Shown: positions 18,631 through 27,992, counted from the first letter of the stretch. The stretch: DNA of 64,000 bases from Rhizobium sp. R711 (GCF_002211365.1 NZ_LOKZ01000036.1:186001-250000), one strand, 5' to 3'. The notes: generated by a model from the letters alone, not told the origin. Program-made: numbers and translations.

Positions 18631-18715
18631 TGCCTGATTTTTCATAGTCAACGGACAGTTAATCTCTGCCCGGTAGTCTCGCACGTATCGAGGTAATGCG
18701 TTCGAGCGTGTGTTT

Positions 18716-19036
18716 ATGTGGACAAAGCATCACAAGAAGAAAAAGATCGGTCGTTTCGTGGTTCCGGCCATGACGGTCGCCTTTCTTTCCTACTTCGGCT
18801 ATCATTGCATCCATGGGGACTACGGTCTGCGGGCAACCGAAGGGTTTGAGCGCCAACGGATCGCGCGCGAAAGGGAGCTGGCGGTTCTGAAAAGCAAGCG
18901 CGAGCATCTTGAAAAGCAGGTCGCGCTGCTGAGCGACGGTTCTATGGACAAGGATATGCTGGACGAAAAAGCGCGTCTTCAGCTTAATGTTTCTCGTGCC
19001 GACGAGATCGTCATATTCAACCATTATTCCAATTAA
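18716..19036 (+). CDS. ftsB: FtsB/DivIC-type septum formation protein
   Basis: Small bitopic division protein that in other bacteria links FtsL and FtsQ at the septum. The 106-residue product has a basic cytoplasmic start (MWTKHHKKKK), one membrane segment at about residues 13-33, and a coiled-coil (about 48-80, RQRIARERELAVLKSKREHL). The ATG at 18716 is the usual start; a GTG two codons upstream is also possible. Position between eno and pdhA is typical for rhizobia. Confidence 0.88.
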   Translation: MWTKHHKKKKIGRFVVPAMTVAFLSYFGYHCIHGDYGLRATEGFERQRIARERELAVLKSKREHLEKQVALLSDGSMDKDMLDEKARLQLNVSRADEIVIFNHYSN

Positions 19037-19182
19037 CCCAAATCCAGTTAATCGAATTAAATCGTTATTTATCAGTGGCTTGCTGGTGAATACGAGCCAT
19101 GCATTTATGGCATTGCTGTGGCGAAATTTCTTCCCTATGGTACGCGCCACCAGAGAACCGACAAACCCATAGGGAGGGTTGA

Positions 19183-20229
19183 ATGGCGCCGCGAAAAAAC
19201 GCGACCGTTTCCAGCCGTAAAACTAGCGCAAAGCCGGCAAACAAGGCATCCAATGGTGGTCCTGTTGCCGATTTCACGCGTGACGAAGAGCTCAGCGCCT
19301 ATCGCGAGATGCTGCTGATCCGCCGCTTCGAGGAGAAGGCCGGCCAGCTTTACGGCATGGGCTTCATTGGCGGTTTCTGTCACCTCTACATCGGTCAGGA
19401 AGCTGTCGTTGTCGGTATGCAGATGGCCCAGAAGGAAGGCGATCAGGTTATCACTGCCTATCGCGACCACGGCCATATGCTGGCGACCGGCATGAGCGCG
19501 CGTGGCGTCATGGCCGAACTGACCGGCCGCCGCAGCGGTTATTCGCGCGGCAAAGGCGGCTCGATGCACATGTTCTCCAAGGAGAAGCATTTCTACGGCG
19601 GCCACGGCATCGTCGGCGCTCAGGTTTCGCTCGGAACGGGCCTTGCCTTCGCGAACAAGTATCGTGGTAATGACAGCGTCTCCGTCGCCTACTTCGGTGA
19701 TGGCGCTGCGAACCAGGGCCAGGTCTACGAGAGCTTCAACATGGCCGCTCTCTGGAAGCTTCCGATCATCTACATCGTCGAAAACAACCGTTACGCCATG
19801 GGTACTTCGACCGCCCGCGCAACCGCGCAGTCGAACTATTCGCTCCGCGGTTCCGGCTTCGGCATCCCCGGCATTCAGGTCGACGGCATGGATGTCCGCG
19901 CCGTCAAGGCTGCTGCCGACGAAGCGCTTGAGCATTGCCGCTCCGGCAAGGGTCCGATCATCCTCGAGATGCTGACCTACCGTTACCGCGGTCACTCTAT
20001 GTCCGACCCTGCGAAGTACCGCACGAAGGAAGAAGTGCAGAAGATGCGCTCGGAGCAGGATCCGATCGAGCAGGTGCGCGCGCGCCTGCTCGAAAAAGGC
20101 TGGGCCTCTGAAGACGATCTCAAGGCGATCGACAAGGACGTCCGCGATATCGTTGCAGACAGCGCCGACTTTGCCCAGGCCGATCCGGAGCCGGATGCGT
20201 CCGAGCTCTACACTGACATTCTGCTCTAA
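19183..20229 (+). CDS. pdhA: Pyruvate dehydrogenase E1 component, alpha subunit
   Basis: Thiamine-diphosphate subunit that decarboxylates pyruvate. The 348-residue product has the ThDP motif GDGAANQGQVYESFNMA followed by ENNRYAMGTS, and the regulatory-loop region YRYRGHSMSDP. An alanine/lysine-rich N-terminus of about 35 residues precedes the domain. The start is preceded by AGGGAGGG. First gene of the pdh operon; pdhB follows after 17 bases. Confidence 0.97.
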   Translation: MAPRKNATVSSRKTSAKPANKASNGGPVADFTRDEELSAYREMLLIRRFEEKAGQLYGMGFIGGFCHLYIGQEAVVVGMQMAQKEGDQVITAYRDHGHMLATGMSARGVMAELTGRRSGYSRGKGGSMHMFSKEKHFYGGHGIVGAQVSLGTGLAFANKYRGNDSVSVAYFGDGAANQGQVYESFNMAALWKLPIIYIVENNRYAMGTSTARATAQSNYSLRGSGFGIPGIQVDGMDVRAVKAAADEALEHCRSGKGPIILEMLTYRYRGHSMSDPAKYRTKEEVQKMRSEQDPIEQVRARLLEKGWASEDDLKAIDKDVRDIVADSADFAQADPEPDASELYTDILL

Positions 20230-20246
20230 TCGGGGAGGGACGACCC

Positions 20247-21620
20247 ATGCCAATCGATATTCTCATGCCCGCCCTCTCTCCGACGATGGAAGAAGGCACG
20301 CTTTCCAAGTGGCTCAAGCAGGAAGGCGACACCGTCAAGTCTGGTGACGTGATTGCCGAAATCGAAACCGACAAGGCAACGATGGAAGTCGAAGCTGTCG
20401 ATGAAGGCGTCATCGGCAAGCTGCTGGTCCCGGCCGGCACCGAAAACGTAAAGGTCAATGCCAAGATCGCGGTCCTGCTGCAGGACGGCGAATCGGCGTC
20501 CGATATCTCGACCGCACCTGCCGCGCAGCCCGCGCCTGCCGCCGCTCCGCAGGCTGAAGAGAAGCCTGCCGCTGCTCCGGTTCCTGCTGAGCCAAAGGCA
20601 GCTGTGCCGAACGATCCGGAAATTCCGGCCGGCACCGAAATGGTTTCCATGACCGTTCGCGAAGCACTTCGCGACGCCATGGCCGAAGAAATGCGCGCCG
20701 ACGACGGCGTCTTCGTCATGGGCGAAGAAGTTGCCGAGTACCAGGGCGCCTACAAGGTGACCCAGGGGCTTCTGCAGGAATTCGGCGCCCGCCGCGTCAT
20801 CGACACGCCGATCACCGAACACGGCTTTGCCGGCGTCGGCGTCGGCGCTGCCATGTCTGGTCTGAAGCCGATCGTCGAATTCATGACTTTCAACTTCGCG
20901 ATGCAGGCGATCGACCAGATCATCAACTCCGCCGCCAAGACGCTTTACATGTCTGGCGGTCAGATGGGCGCTCCGATCGTGTTCCGCGGCCCGAACGGTG
21001 CTGCTGCCCGCGTCGGCGCTCAACATAGCCAGGATTACTCGGCCTGGTATAGCCAGATCCCGGGCCTCAAGGTCGTCATGCCCTACACGGCATCCGACGC
21101 CAAGGGTCTGCTCAAGGCCGCCATCCGCGATCCGAACCCGGTCGTCTTCCTTGAAAACGAAATCCTCTACGGTCAGCACTTCGATGTGCCGAAGCTCGAT
21201 AACTTCGTTCTCCCGATCGGCAAGGCTCGCATCCACCGTCCGGGCAAGGACGTGACGATCGTCTCCTTCGGTATCGGCATGACCTATGCCACCAAGGCTG
21301 TCGCGGAACTCGAAAAGATCGGCATCGACGCCGAACTGATCGACCTGCGTACGCTGCGTCCGATGGATCTTCCGACCGTGATCGAATCGGTCAAGAAGAC
21401 GGGTCGCCTGGTCACCGTCGAAGAAGGTTATCCGCAGAACTCCGTCGGTACCGAAATCGCCACCCGCGTCATGCAACAGGCCTTCGATTATCTCGATGCG
21501 CCGGTTCTCACGATCGCCGGCAAGGACGTTCCGATGCCTTACGCCGCAAACCTCGAAAAGCTCGCGCTTCCGAGCGTTGCCGAAGTCGTCGATGCCGTGA
21601 AGGCTGTTTGCTACAAGTAA
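20247..21620 (+). CDS. pdhB: Pyruvate dehydrogenase E1 beta subunit with N-terminal lipoyl domain
   Basis: Partner of PdhA. At 457 residues it is about 130 longer than a plain E1 beta because residues 1-80 form a lipoyl domain with the acceptor lysine in ETDKATMEVEA, joined by an Ala/Pro linker (about 85-135) to the transketolase-like E1 beta domain. This architecture is known in alphaproteobacteria. The lipoyl domain closely resembles that of pdhC. Confidence 0.97.
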   Translation: MPIDILMPALSPTMEEGTLSKWLKQEGDTVKSGDVIAEIETDKATMEVEAVDEGVIGKLLVPAGTENVKVNAKIAVLLQDGESASDISTAPAAQPAPAAAPQAEEKPAAAPVPAEPKAAVPNDPEIPAGTEMVSMTVREALRDAMAEEMRADDGVFVMGEEVAEYQGAYKVTQGLLQEFGARRVIDTPITEHGFAGVGVGAAMSGLKPIVEFMTFNFAMQAIDQIINSAAKTLYMSGGQMGAPIVFRGPNGAAARVGAQHSQDYSAWYSQIPGLKVVMPYTASDAKGLLKAAIRDPNPVVFLENEILYGQHFDVPKLDNFVLPIGKARIHRPGKDVTIVSFGIGMTYATKAVAELEKIGIDAELIDLRTLRPMDLPTVIESVKKTGRLVTVEEGYPQNSVGTEIATRVMQQAFDYLDAPVLTIAGKDVPMPYAANLEKLALPSVAEVVDAVKAVCYK

Positions 21621-21638
21621 CAAGGGGAGGGTATTTCG

Positions 21639-22985
21639 ATGCCTATCAACATCACGATGCCTGCCCTCTCTCCGACGATGGAAGAAGGCAATTTGGCCAA
21701 GTGGCTCGTCAAGGAAGGCGACACCGTCAAGTCGGGCGACATCATTGCGGAAATCGAGACCGATAAGGCAACGATGGAAGTCGAAGCCGTCGATGAGGGT
21801 ACGGTCGCCAAGATCGTCGTTCCTGCTGGCACTGAAGGCGTAAAAGTCAATGCCTTGATCGCCGTGCTTGCCGCCGATGGTGAGGATGTAGCTGCCGCTG
21901 CCAGCGGTGCAGGCTCCGGCGCACCGGCGCCGAAGGCTGCGGAAGCCCCGAAAGGGGAAGCTGCGCCCGCACCGACCGCACAGGCCCCGGCTGCTGCCGC
22001 ACCGGCTCCCGCCGCGGCGCCTGCCGCTGCTTCGGCTGGTGGCAATCGCACGTTCTCCTCGCCGCTCGCACGCCGTCTGGCGAAGGAAGCCGGTATCGAT
22101 CTGTCCGCCATTGCTGGCTCCGGCCCGCATGGCCGCGTCGTCAAGAGTGACGTCGAAGCCGCCGTCGCAGTCGGTGGCGCCAAGGCGGCTCCCGTTGCCG
22201 CAGTCGCGCCACAGGCCGCAGCGCAAGCTCCGGTCGCGCCGAAGCCTGCTTCGGACGATGCCGTTCTAAAGCTCTTCGAGCCGGGCTCCTACGAGCTCGT
22301 GCCGCATGACGGCATGCGCAAGGTCATCGCCAAGCGCCTCGTCGAGTCCAAGCAGACCGTGCCGCACTTCTACGTCAGCGTGGATTGCGAGCTCGATGCG
22401 CTGCTGGCGCTGCGCACCCAGCTCAATGACGCGGCACCCCGCAAGGACGGCGCGCCGGCCTACAAACTCTCCGTCAATGACATGGTCATCAAGGCCATGG
22501 CGCTGGCGCTGCGGGATGTTCCGGATGCAAACGTGTCGTGGACCGAAAGCAACATGGTCAAGCACAAGCACGCCGACGTCGGCGTTGCCGTCTCGATCCC
22601 TGGCGGTCTGATCACCCCGATCATCCGCAAGGCGGAGGAGAAGACCCTGTCGGTCATCTCCAACGAGATGCGCGATCTCGGTAAGCGGGCCAAGGATCGC
22701 AAGCTGAAGCCCGAGGAATACCAGGGCGGCACCTCGTCGGTCTCCAACATGGGCATGATGGGTGTGAAGAACTTCGCAGCCGTCATCAACCCGCCGCATG
22801 CAACGATCCTCGCGGTCGGCGCAGGCGAGCAGCGCCCGGTTGTCAAGAACGGCCAGCTGGCCGTCGCGACCGTGATGACCGTCACGCTTTCGACCGACCA
22901 TCGCTGCGTCGACGGCGCGCTTGGCGCCGAGCTGCTGCAGGCGTTCAAGGGCTACATCGAAAATCCGATGGGTATGCTCGTCTGA
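21639..22985 (+). CDS. pdhC: Pyruvate dehydrogenase E2, dihydrolipoyl acetyltransferase
   Basis: Core of the complex. Order of domains in 448 residues: lipoyl domain (1-80, acceptor Lys in ETDKATMEVEA), Ala/Pro linker, peripheral subunit-binding domain (about 133-168, SPLARRLAKEAGIDLSAIAG), second linker, and the catalytic domain with the active-site motif TDHRCVDG near the C-terminus. A strong site (AAGGGGAGGG) precedes the ATG. The gene is 18 bases after pdhB. Confidence 0.97.
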   Translation: MPINITMPALSPTMEEGNLAKWLVKEGDTVKSGDIIAEIETDKATMEVEAVDEGTVAKIVVPAGTEGVKVNALIAVLAADGEDVAAAASGAGSGAPAPKAAEAPKGEAAPAPTAQAPAAAAPAPAAAPAAASAGGNRTFSSPLARRLAKEAGIDLSAIAGSGPHGRVVKSDVEAAVAVGGAKAAPVAAVAPQAAAQAPVAPKPASDDAVLKLFEPGSYELVPHDGMRKVIAKRLVESKQTVPHFYVSVDCELDALLALRTQLNDAAPRKDGAPAYKLSVNDMVIKAMALALRDVPDANVSWTESNMVKHKHADVGVAVSIPGGLITPIIRKAEEKTLSVISNEMRDLGKRAKDRKLKPEEYQGGTSSVSNMGMMGVKNFAAVINPPHATILAVGAGEQRPVVKNGQLAVATVMTVTLSTDHRCVDGALGAELLQAFKGYIENPMGMLV

Positions 22986-23004
22986 GACCGGAGCGGAGGC
23001 GGAA

Positions 23005-23646
23005 ATGACGAAGACCGTTCTTTGCTATGGTGACTCGCTGACCTGGGGCTATGACGCCGACACGATCGGGCGTCATGCCTACAAGGATCGTTGGCCAAGC
23101 ACGCTTCAGGCGGCGCTCGGCAACGAGGTGCGGATCATCGCTGAAGGATTGAACGGGCGGACCACCGCCTTCGACGACCATCTCGCCGACTGCGACCGGA
23201 ACGGTGCACGCATCCTGCCAACGATCCTGCAGAGCCATGCGCCGCTTGATCTCGTCATTCTGTTGCTTGGCACCAACGACATGAAGCCTGTCGTGGCAGG
23301 GTCGGCCTTTGCCGCCTGCCAGGGCATCGCCCGGCTGGTGCGGTTGATCCGCAACCATGCCTGGCCTTTCGAATTCGACGGGCCGGACATTTTGATCGTC
23401 GCGCCGCCGAAGATTCGCGAGACGGCGAACGTGCCGTTTGCGGCATCTTTCGTCGGCGGCATCGAGGAGTCTGCGAAGCTTCCGACCCTCTATCGCGATC
23501 TCGCGGACGAACTTGGCTGCGGCTTCTTTGACGGCAATTCGGTAGCGAAGACAACACCGGTTGATGGCATTCACCTCGATGCGGAGAATACCCGCGCTCT
23601 CGGGCGCGGCATGGAATCGACTGTGCGGATGATGCTGGGGCTTTGA
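23005..23646 (+). CDS. SGNH/GDSL-family hydrolase
   Basis: A 213-residue esterase-like protein with all four SGNH blocks: GDSLTWGY near the N-terminus (catalytic Ser), a Gly block (EGLNGRTT), GTNDMK (Asn) and DGIHLD near the C-terminus (Asp and His). It has no signal peptide. The ATG at 23005 follows GGAGGCGG. It lies inside the pdh operon between pdhC and lpdA; a link to pyruvate metabolism is not evident. Substrate unknown (acyl esters or lysophospholipids are typical). Confidence 0.88.
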   Translation: MTKTVLCYGDSLTWGYDADTIGRHAYKDRWPSTLQAALGNEVRIIAEGLNGRTTAFDDHLADCDRNGARILPTILQSHAPLDLVILLLGTNDMKPVVAGSAFAACQGIARLVRLIRNHAWPFEFDGPDILIVAPPKIRETANVPFAASFVGGIEESAKLPTLYRDLADELGCGFFDGNSVAKTTPVDGIHLDAENTRALGRGMESTVRMMLGL

Positions 23647-23648
23647 GC

Positions 23649-24230
23649 ATGGGATCCTTCGTTTCGCTTCGTTCCCCGACGCGGGAGGATGCGACGGAGC
23701 TGGCTTTACTCACGGATATCGCGTCGCATGGTTTCGCTTCCTGGCTGTGGCTCTCGGAGCTCGGAAACGGCGGCGGCGATACGCCGATGGAGCGAGGACG
23801 GCAGAAGCTGCGCGGTGACCAGGGGCAGGGCAACTGGAACGATGCGGTTATTGCCGAAGCCTACGGCGAGATCGCGGGCGCTGCGATTGGCTACGGTCTT
23901 GGTGAAGGCATACGGAATATCGAGGCGGATCGCCCGGCGCTGAAACCGGTCATCGATCTGCAGAAAATGGTGGTGGGAAGCTGGTTTATCGGAACGCTCG
24001 GTGTCTACAGCCATCTGCGTGGCATCGGGATCGGTCAGCGGCTTCTTAAGGATCAGATTGAGCGGGCGGGGAACGCGGCGGTCAGTCTGATTACAGCAGG
24101 TTACAACGAAGCGGCGCTGTCGCTTTACAAGAAGAATGGATTTTCGGAGTCGGCGCGCGCGGATGCCGTGGCCTTCTTCGAAAACGGCAGGAAACACGAG
24201 TGGGTGCTTCTTACCCGCGACGCCCGATAG
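23649..24230 (+). CDS. GNAT-family N-acetyltransferase
   Basis: A 193-residue protein with the acetyl-CoA-binding core of the GNAT fold (LGVYSHLRGIGIGQRLLKDQ) followed by the usual helix-strand end (GYNEAALSLYKKNGFSE). The ATG at 23649 follows the SGNH gene after two bases, so the two are co-transcribed and probably coupled. Acceptor unknown. Confidence 0.88.
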   Translation: MGSFVSLRSPTREDATELALLTDIASHGFASWLWLSELGNGGGDTPMERGRQKLRGDQGQGNWNDAVIAEAYGEIAGAAIGYGLGEGIRNIEADRPALKPVIDLQKMVVGSWFIGTLGVYSHLRGIGIGQRLLKDQIERAGNAAVSLITAGYNEAALSLYKKNGFSESARADAVAFFENGRKHEWVLLTRDAR

Positions 24231-24245
24231 CAAAGGCAGGAAAAC

Positions 24246-25691
24246 ATGGCTGAGAACTACGACGTCATCATCATTGGCTCCGGCCCCGGAGGCTATGTCG
24301 CCGCCGTGCGCGCCAGCCAGCTGGGCCTCAAGACCGCGATCGTCGAGCGCGAGCATCTGGGTGGCATCTGCCTGAACTGGGGCTGCATCCCCACCAAGGC
24401 TCTGCTTCGCTCTGCCGAAATTCTCGACCACGCCAATCACGCCAAGGACTACGGCCTCGTGCTCGAGGGCAAGATGAGCGCAGACGTGAAGGCCGTCGTT
24501 GCCCGTTCGCGCGGTGTTTCCGCCCGCCTCAACGGCGGTGTTGGCTTCCTGATGAAAAAGAACAAGGTCGACGTGATCTGGGGTGAAGCCAAGATTACCA
24601 AGCCGGGCGAAATCGTCGTCGGCAAGTCGTCAAAGCCAGTGGTCGAGCCGCAGCATCCTGTGCCGAAGGGCGTCAAAGGCGAGGGCACCTACACCGCCAA
24701 GCATATCATCGTTGCAACGGGTGCGCGCCCGCGCGCCCTGCCGGGCATCGAGCCGGATGGCAAGCTGATCTGGACCTATTTCGAAGCGCTGAAGCCGGAT
24801 GTGCTGCCGAAATCCCTGATCGTCATGGGCTCGGGCGCGATCGGCATCGAGTTCGCAAGCTTCTACCGTTCCATGGGCGTCGACGTCACTGTCGTCGAAG
24901 TTATGCCCACCATCATGCCGGTCGAGGATGCCGAAGTCACTGCGATCGCGCGCAAGCAGCTGGAAAAGCGTGGCTTGAAGATCTTCACCAGCGCCAAGGT
25001 CGCCAAGGTCGAAAAGTCCGCCAACAGCATCACCGCGCATGTCGAGACGTCCGATGGCAAGGTCCAGCAGATCACGGCCGACCGGATGATCTCGGCTGTC
25101 GGCGTCCAGGGCAACATCGAAAACCTCGGCCTCGAGGCTGTCGGCGTCAAGACGGATCGCGGCTGCGTCGTCATCGACGGCTACGGCAAGACCAATGTCG
25201 CTGGCATCTATGCCATTGGCGACGTCGCCGGCCCGCCGATGCTCGCGCACAAGGCCGAACACGAGGGCGTCGTCTGCGTCGAGAAGATCGCCGGCCTGCC
25301 GAACGTCCATCCGACCGACAAGGGCAAGGTCCCGGGCTGCACCTACTGCAACCCACAGGTCGCTTCCGTCGGTCTAACCGAGGCGAAGGCCAAGGAACTG
25401 GGCCGCGACATCCGCGTCGGCCGCTTCTCCTTTGCAGCCAACGGCAAGGCGATCGCGCTCGGCGAAGATCAGGGTCTCTGCAAGGTGATCTTCGACAAGA
25501 AGACCGGCGAATTGCTCGGCGCCCACATGGTCGGTGCCGAAGTCACCGAACTCATCCAGGGCTTCGTTGTCGCCATGAACCTCGAGACCACGGAAGAGGA
25601 GCTGATGCACGCCATCTTCCCGCATCCGACGGTTTCCGAAACCATGAAGGAAGCAGTGCTCGATGCCTACGGTCGGGTGCTGAACGCTTGA
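24246..25691 (+). CDS. lpdA: Dihydrolipoyl dehydrogenase (E3)
   Basis: FAD protein that reoxidises dihydrolipoamide of the pyruvate dehydrogenase complex with NAD. The 481-residue product has the FAD site GSGPGGYVAA, redox-active cysteines in GGICLNWGCIPTK, NAD site GSGAIGIEFAS, and the C-terminal dimer-interface His-Glu pair (HPTVSE). An insert of about 20 residues before ATGAR is found in the E3 form tied to this type of pdh operon. Last enzyme of the operon. Confidence 0.96.
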   Translation: MAENYDVIIIGSGPGGYVAAVRASQLGLKTAIVEREHLGGICLNWGCIPTKALLRSAEILDHANHAKDYGLVLEGKMSADVKAVVARSRGVSARLNGGVGFLMKKNKVDVIWGEAKITKPGEIVVGKSSKPVVEPQHPVPKGVKGEGTYTAKHIIVATGARPRALPGIEPDGKLIWTYFEALKPDVLPKSLIVMGSGAIGIEFASFYRSMGVDVTVVEVMPTIMPVEDAEVTAIARKQLEKRGLKIFTSAKVAKVEKSANSITAHVETSDGKVQQITADRMISAVGVQGNIENLGLEAVGVKTDRGCVVIDGYGKTNVAGIYAIGDVAGPPMLAHKAEHEGVVCVEKIAGLPNVHPTDKGKVPGCTYCNPQVASVGLTEAKAKELGRDIRVGRFSFAANGKAIALGEDQGLCKVIFDKKTGELLGAHMVGAEVTELIQGFVVAMNLETTEEELMHAIFPHPTVSETMKEAVLDAYGRVLNA

Positions 25692-25746
25692 TAGTTTCCT
25701 TTCCCGCTCTCTATTTCGGGGCTGGAAAGAATGGAGGAAAATCATC

Positions 25747-26001
25747 ATGTCTATGGGTACGCAGGCACTGCTTATCTTTCTCCTGATCGGCCTGGTGGCG
25801 GGGTTCCTCGCAAGCCTGGTTGTCGGGGGAGGTGGCTTGATACGGTGCCTGCTGAGCGGCATCATCGGCGCGTTCGTCGGAGGCTTTCTCTTCAACGCGC
25901 TCGGAATATCGCTTGGTATCGACAATGCGCTTGTGGTGCAGATCATTCACGCAACGGTCGGAGCCATCATCGTGGTTCTGATCGCAAGGGCGATAGCATA
26001 G
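25747..26001 (+). CDS. YeaQ/YmgE (GlsB-type) small membrane protein
   Basis: An 84-residue hydrophobic protein with three membrane segments rich in Gly (LLIGLVAGFLASLVVGGGGL, then GIIGAFVGGFLF, then ATVGAIIVVLIARAI), as in the transglycosylase-associated/YeaQ family of stress-linked membrane proteins. The molecular role is unknown. ATG at 25747, preceded by GGAGGAAA. A second member follows 75 bases later. Confidence 0.8.
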   Translation: MSMGTQALLIFLLIGLVAGFLASLVVGGGGLIRCLLSGIIGAFVGGFLFNALGISLGIDNALVVQIIHATVGAIIVVLIARAIA

Positions 26002-26076
26002 CGTGTCCTGAAGAACGCAAAGCGGTTTTCGGATAGGACGCAGGCTGAACATGAGACTTTAAGGTGCGAGGGCAGG

Positions 26077-26325
26077 ATGGAAGGTATAGGCTGGATCGCG
26101 GCGATCATCATCGGCGGTTTTGCGGGTTGGCTCGCAGGCAAGCTGATGGAGACCCGTTACGGTATATTGCTGAACATCGTGCTCGGCATCGTCGGCTCCG
26201 TCGTTTCAACCGCGATTCTCGCGCAATTTCATATAGAGGTGGCCGGCGGCAGGCTCGGCTACTTCATTACGGGTTTTCTTGGTGCCTGCTTGCTGATATT
26301 CGTCGCGCGGCTCGTCCGCCGATAG
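26077..26325 (+). CDS. Second YeaQ/YmgE-type small membrane protein
   Basis: 82 residues with three membrane segments (WIAAIIIGGFAGWLAGKLM at the N-terminus is the family hallmark). It is a diverged relative of the protein just upstream rather than a recent copy. It ends about 40 bases before lipA, so it may be part of the same transcript. Confidence 0.82.
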   Translation: MEGIGWIAAIIIGGFAGWLAGKLMETRYGILLNIVLGIVGSVVSTAILAQFHIEVAGGRLGYFITGFLGACLLIFVARLVRR

Positions 26326-26366
26326 ATAGGCTTTTGCCGCATGGAGCGGCGGAGATTTGAACTGCC

Positions 26367-27338
26367 ATGGTAACCATTCTCGATACGATCAATCCTGACA
26401 CCAAGCGTGTGCGGCATCCGGAAAAGGCGCATCGCCCGGATACGGAAGTCATGCGCAAGCCGGATTGGATCCGCGTCAAGGCGCCGACCTCCAAAGGATA
26501 CGCGGAGACGCGCTCGATCGTGAAGGAGCACAAGCTCGTCACCGTCTGCGAGGAGGCCGGCTGCCCCAATATCGGCGAGTGCTGGGACAAGAAGCACGCG
26601 ACCTTCATGATAATGGGCGAGATCTGTACCCGCGCCTGCGCCTTCTGCAATGTTGCGACCGGCAAGCCGAACGCGCTCGACATGGCAGAGCCCGAGAACG
26701 TCGCCAAGGCCGTCAAGCAGATGGGCCTCAGCCACGTGGTTATTACGTCAGTCGACCGTGACGATCTGGAAGACGGTGGTGCCGAACATTTCGAGAAGGT
26801 GATCTGGGCGATCCGCGCAGCATCGCCGACGACCACCATCGAGATCCTGACGCCTGACTTCCTGAAGAAGCCGGGTGCCCTGGAGCGCGTCGTTGCCGCC
26901 AAGCCCGACGTCTTCAATCACAACATGGAGACGGTCGCCGGCAACTACCTGACGGTTCGCCCCGGCGCTCGCTATTTCCACTCCATCCGCCTGCTGCAGC
27001 GCGTGAAGGAACTGGACCCTACCATGTTCACCAAATCGGGCATCATGGTCGGCCTCGGCGAAGAGCGAAACGAAGTGTTGCAGCTGATGGACGACCTTAG
27101 GACCGCCGACGTCGACTTCCTGACGATCGGCCAATACCTGCAGCCGACCCGCAAGCACCACAAGGTGATGAGCTTCGTCACTCCCGATGAGTTCAAGTCG
27201 TACGAAACGGTTGCCTACACCAAGGGCTTCCTGATGGTGGCTTCGAGCCCGCTGACCCGCTCGTCGCATCATGCAGGTGACGATTTCGCGCGCCTCAAGG
27301 CCGCACGCGAGAAAAAGCTGCTGATCGCAGCGGAATAA
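26367..27338 (+). CDS. lipA: Lipoyl synthase
   Basis: Radical-SAM enzyme that inserts two sulfurs into octanoyl groups on lipoyl domains, here logically supplying PdhB and PdhC. The 323-residue protein has both iron-sulfur cysteine sets: the auxiliary cluster motif CEEAGCPNIGEC and the radical-SAM motif CTRACAFC, plus the C-terminal serine ligand region RSSHHAGD. A hairpin terminator follows. Confidence 0.97.
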   Translation: MVTILDTINPDTKRVRHPEKAHRPDTEVMRKPDWIRVKAPTSKGYAETRSIVKEHKLVTVCEEAGCPNIGECWDKKHATFMIMGEICTRACAFCNVATGKPNALDMAEPENVAKAVKQMGLSHVVITSVDRDDLEDGGAEHFEKVIWAIRAASPTTTIEILTPDFLKKPGALERVVAAKPDVFNHNMETVAGNYLTVRPGARYFHSIRLLQRVKELDPTMFTKSGIMVGLGEERNEVLQLMDDLRTADVDFLTIGQYLQPTRKHHKVMSFVTPDEFKSYETVAYTKGFLMVASSPLTRSSHHAGDDFARLKAAREKKLLIAAE

Positions 27339-27362
27339 TCAACGAGCGTTTGCAATTTTCGA

Positions 27363-27392
27363 AAGCCGCGCCGAATTTTCCGCGGCTTTTTG
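27363..27392 (+). terminator. Terminator after lipA
   Basis: Eight-base stem AAGCCGCG (27363-27370) / CGCGGCTT (27381-27388), ten-base loop and a short T-rich tail (TTTTTGTTT). It lies just before the next start codon on the same strand. Confidence 0.75.
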
Positions 27393-27410
27393 TTTGCGGA
27401 GGCGACGAGG

Positions 27411-27983
27411 ATGCCCGCCTATATCGACGATACACGGGAAGCCGCCGGACTGCTGCGGCAATCCGAGCGCATTATGGTCATCGGCTGCTCGGGCGGCGGC
27501 AAGAGCACCTTGTCGCGAAAGTTCAGCAGCCGGCTCGATCTTCCCTATTTCTCCATGGACAAAGAGTTCTTCTGGCTGCCGGGCTGGGTCAAGCGCTCGA
27601 AAGATGAAGAACGCCGCCTGATCACCGAGGTTGTCGCCGGCGAACGTTGGCTCATGGACGGAACCGGCCCGTCGACCTTCGATATTCGTGTGCCACGCGC
27701 GCAACTGGTCATCTGGGTACGCATGCCGCGCTGGCTTTGCCTGTGGGGCATCTGCAAACGCGCTTTGTTCCATTTCGGCAGGACGCGGCCGGACATGGCA
27801 CCCGGATGCCTGGAGCGCCTGCCGGACCGGGAGTTCCTCAGCTACATATGGACGTTCGAGAAGCGATTCACGCCTCTGGTAATTGCCGGACTCGACAGGC
27901 ACGGACCTGATGTCCCGGTTTTTCAGCTGAAAAGCCGGCGAGAGGTGGACCACCTTCTTGATCTTCTCGGCGCTCCCACTTAA
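27411..27983 (+). CDS. P-loop kinase related to adenylate kinase/FlaR
   Basis: A 190-residue ATPase-fold protein with Walker A GCSGGGKSTLSR at about residues 24-35 and a nucleoside-monophosphate-kinase-like layout (a DKEFFW segment, then DGTGPSTFDIRV). Proteins of this sort are annotated as adenylate kinase or topology modulation (FlaR-like) proteins, but no function is firmly shown. The ATG at 27411 has GGAGG nine bases upstream; a TTG seven codons earlier is less likely. Confidence 0.75.
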   Translation: MPAYIDDTREAAGLLRQSERIMVIGCSGGGKSTLSRKFSSRLDLPYFSMDKEFFWLPGWVKRSKDEERRLITEVVAGERWLMDGTGPSTFDIRVPRAQLVIWVRMPRWLCLWGICKRALFHFGRTRPDMAPGCLERLPDREFLSYIWTFEKRFTPLVIAGLDRHGPDVPVFQLKSRREVDHLLDLLGAPT

Positions 27984-27992
27984 CTGCCGATC

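Noticed and set aside
20226..22226. Long minus-strand frame (666 codons) across pdhB/pdhC
   Set aside because: Antisense shadow of the Ala/Pro-rich linkers and lipoyl domains; repeated internal similarity only mirrors the two lipoyl domains.
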